Positions 4,862 to 6,142 of a stretch of 6,142 bases of DNA are shown here, piece after piece. The notes under the pieces are model-generated. The model had not been told where the DNA came from. It saw nothing but the letters and a program-made list of their open reading frames with translations, and ran no database searches. How positions within the stretch are numbered: position 1 is the first letter of the stretch; each line of letters begins with the position of its first letter. The position numbers and the translations under genes are program-made. Source of the DNA: Coprococcus_A sp051877705 (GTDB taxonomy: Bacteria > Bacillota > Clostridia > Lachnospirales > Lachnospiraceae); contig JBJEJD010000013.1 in NCBI GenBank assembly GCA_051877705.1, positions 1 through 6,142 on the forward strand, written 5' to 3'.

Positions 4862-5926
4862 ATGGAAAAGAATGTTAGAAAATTAGTGGCTCTGCTCGCA
4901 GCAGCATGTCTTACAGCTGCAACATTGATGGGATGTGGCTCATCTTCTGATGCAAAACAGACAACGGAAGCTGCATCGACAGAAACAGAAGCTGTTACTA
5001 CAGAAGCCGCAGCAGAAACAGAAGCTGCTCCTGCTGCCGACGGCACAGTTTATAATATCGGTATCTGCCAGCTTGTACAGCATGATGCCCTTGACCGTGC
5101 GACACAGGGATTCCAGGATGCGTTGATTGCATTATTGGGTGAGGACGCCGTAAATTTTGACGTTCAGAATGCGCAGGGTGACTCCCAGACCTGTGCCACA
5201 ATTGCCAATCAGTTTGTAGCCAGCGGATATGATTTGATCATGGCCAATGCAACAGCTTCTCTTCAGGCTTGTGCCAATGCTACATCAGATATTCCTGTTG
5301 TAGGCACATCTATTACAAGTTTTGCATCCGCCCTTGATATCGAACTTGACGAGAATGCATGTACCGGTATCAATGTAACAGGTACCAATGACCTTGCACC
5401 GCTGGATGAACAGGCTCAGATGCTTGCAGATCTCTTCCCGGATGTACAGCAGGTTGGTATTCTTTACTGTTCAGCAGAGGTGAATTCAGCATATCAGGCA
5501 GAACATATCGCCGGGTACTTTGATGAGCTTGGTATTAATTATAAAGATTACAGCTTTTCTGATTCCAATGACCTTCAGTCTGTTGTAACAGTTGCTGTAT
5601 CTGAATGTGATGTTCTTTATATCCCAACAGATAATACAGCGGCAGCGAATACAAGTGTCATTGATAATGTAGCCCGTCCGGCTGGTGTTCCTGTCATTGC
5701 CGGCGAGGAAGGTATCTGCAAGGGATGCGGTCTTGCTACATTATCCATCAGTTTCTATGATATCGGTTACCGCGCAGGTGAACAGGCCTATGATATTCTG
5801 GTAAATGGTGCTGATCCTGCTACTATGACAGTTGAGGATCCTGCTTCTGTAACACGTATGTACAATGCAGATATTGCTGCCGATCTTGGATTTGAATTTG
5901 GTGATGATTACACCGTATTAGAATAA
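4862..5926 (+). CDS. ABC transporter solute-binding lipoprotein, ABC_sub_bind (TrpX-like) family
   Basis: This 354-residue protein is predicted to be anchored outside the cell membrane and to capture a small ligand for an ABC importer. It has a basic start (MEKNVRK), a hydrophobic stretch (8-23) and the lipobox LMGC with Cys25 as the lipidated residue. A Ser/Thr/Glu/Ala-rich spacer runs to about residue 61. The binding domain then shows family PF04392 landmarks: YNIGICQLVQHDALDRATQGF (64-84, quoted in two overlapping reads: IGICQ at 66-70 and HDALD at 74-78), VGILYCSAEVNS (198-209), VLYIPTDNTAA (251-261) and GLATLSISFYDIGYRAGE (290-307). Related TrpX proteins bind tryptophan or other aromatic amino acids; many members are uncharacterised. 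Eight cysteines (69, 111, 137, 167, 203, 249, 286, 289) follow the lipid cysteine, including CKGC at 286-289. The gene ends in tandem TAA codons and a terminator, with no permease or ATPase following, so it appears to be an orphan component. Confidence 0.9.
   Translation: MEKNVRKLVALLAAACLTAATLMGCGSSSDAKQTTEAASTETEAVTTEAAAETEAAPAADGTVYNIGICQLVQHDALDRATQGFQDALIALLGEDAVNFDVQNAQGDSQTCATIANQFVASGYDLIMANATASLQACANATSDIPVVGTSITSFASALDIELDENACTGINVTGTNDLAPLDEQAQMLADLFPDVQQVGILYCSAEVNSAYQAEHIAGYFDELGINYKDYSFSDSNDLQSVVTVAVSECDVLYIPTDNTAAANTSVIDNVARPAGVPVIAGEEGICKGCGLATLSISFYDIGYRAGEQAYDILVNGADPATMTVEDPASVTRMYNADIAADLGFEFGDDYTVLE
4980..5027 (+). repeat. In-frame 15-base repeat within the lipoprotein linker
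   Basis: CAGAAACAGAAGCTG occurs exactly at 4980-4994 and again at 5013-5027, 33 bases apart, so the copies are in frame (T/A-E-T-E-A) inside the Thr/Glu/Ala spacer at residues 40-56. It probably reflects slippage-type growth of a low-complexity linker and carries no separate function that I can see. Confidence 0.75.
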
Positions 5927-5960
5927 TAATCATTTGGTAATTACATAATCAAACATACAA

Positions 5961-6000
5961 GAAGTGCTGCAGGCCCTCGGGTCTGCGGCACTTCGTTTTG
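5961..6000 (+). terminator. Intrinsic terminator after the TrpX-like gene
   Basis: A long stem begins GAAGTGCTGCAG (5961-5972) and pairs with CTGCGGCACTTC (5983-5994), with one G-U pair, and extends inward through G/C pairs to a CTCG loop (5976-5979). The plus strand continues with GTTTTGT. It lies 34 bases after the stop, between convergent genes. The minus-strand exit (TTGTATGTTTG) is a weaker T-tract, so function in that direction is less certain. Confidence 0.9.
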
Positions 6001-6008
6001 TATAATGC

Positions 6009-6142
6009 TTATCGGAACATATTCTCTACATAGCTTCTCATTTCATCCCGGGAACGGACCTGTTTGGCACCTTCAATCAGCGTATCCTGCTCCTGTCTGG
6101 ACAATTTGGCGAATTGATTGAGCACGTCGGAATGCTGTGCCA
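6009..6142 (-). CDS. C-terminal end of an unrecognised protein
   Basis: On the minus strand the frame is open from the window edge to a TAA at 6009-6011, giving the last 43 residues of a protein whose start lies beyond the window (two bases of a split codon remain at the edge). The tail reads AQHSDVLNQFAKLSRQEQ then DTLIEGAKQVRSRDEMRSYV and ENMFR. It is rich in charged residues and Gln, has no membrane segment or cysteine, and should be mostly helical. Three points suggest it is real: the codon pattern is protein-like, the other two minus-strand frames have internal stops here, and the stop sits just before a terminator hairpin. I do not recognise the family and assign no function. Confidence 0.6.
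   Translation of the reverse strand, partial: AQHSDVLNQFAKLSRQEQDTLIEGAKQVRSRDEMRSYVENMFR

Noticed and set aside
1..6142. Mobile element, CRISPR, toxin-antitoxin or phage-related system
   Set aside because: No transposase, integrase, regular repeat-spacer array, terminal inverted repeats or small paired genes are visible; all long frames are metabolic, transport or regulatory families.

Overview
The window looks like chromosomal DNA from a low-to-moderate GC Firmicute, most likely a gut-type Clostridia (Lachnospiraceae-like). The grounds are the lipoprotein with a Thr/Glu/Ala-rich linker after the lipid cysteine, the GGAGG-type ribosome binding sites, the SigA-like promoters, and the ABC and LysR families present. 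This is an inference from style; no marker gene is visible. There is no sign of a phage, insertion sequence, CRISPR array, tRNA or rRNA.

Layout. (1) Positions 1-2605, plus strand: the 3' end of a peptide-transport operon. It holds the C-terminal 188 residues of a family 5 (DppA/OppA-type) solute-binding protein, then two ATPase subunits (DppD/OppD-like and DppF/OppF-like) joined by a 4-base ATGA overlap. No permease gene lies between the binding protein and the ATPases, so the permeases must be upstream or elsewhere. (2) Positions 2609-2634: a strong hairpin with T-runs on both sides, shared by convergent operons. (3) Positions 2637-4616, minus strand: a LysR-type regulator followed by an L-2-hydroxyacid dehydrogenase. 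The dehydrogenase resembles L-2-hydroxyisocaproate dehydrogenase more than ordinary L-lactate dehydrogenase, and it has its own credible promoter in the 144-base gap. (4) Positions 4617-4861: a divergent regulatory region dense in small repeats and palindromes. (5) Positions 4862-5926, plus strand: a lipoprotein solute-binding protein of the ABC_sub_bind (TrpX-like, PF04392) family, closed by its own terminator. Its cognate permease and ATPase are not in the window. (6) Positions 6009-6142, minus strand: the C-terminal end of an unrecognised protein.

How the parts may work together. The peptide importer supplies amino acids. The HicDH-like enzyme would interconvert 2-oxoacids (from transaminated amino acids) and L-2-hydroxyacids with NAD(H), a typical redox step in amino-acid fermentation. 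The LysR gene sits between the dehydrogenase and the divergent binding-protein gene, the usual geometry for a regulator controlling one or both neighbours. A reasonable hypothesis is that the orphan binding protein captures an amino acid or a related acid connected to the dehydrogenase. The sequence does not prove this. I found no clearly new biological system. The most interesting points are the orphan, cysteine-rich TrpX-like lipoprotein with a CXXC motif, its layered promoter region, and the HicDH-type substrate loop in a gene that would often be labelled simply as lactate dehydrogenase.
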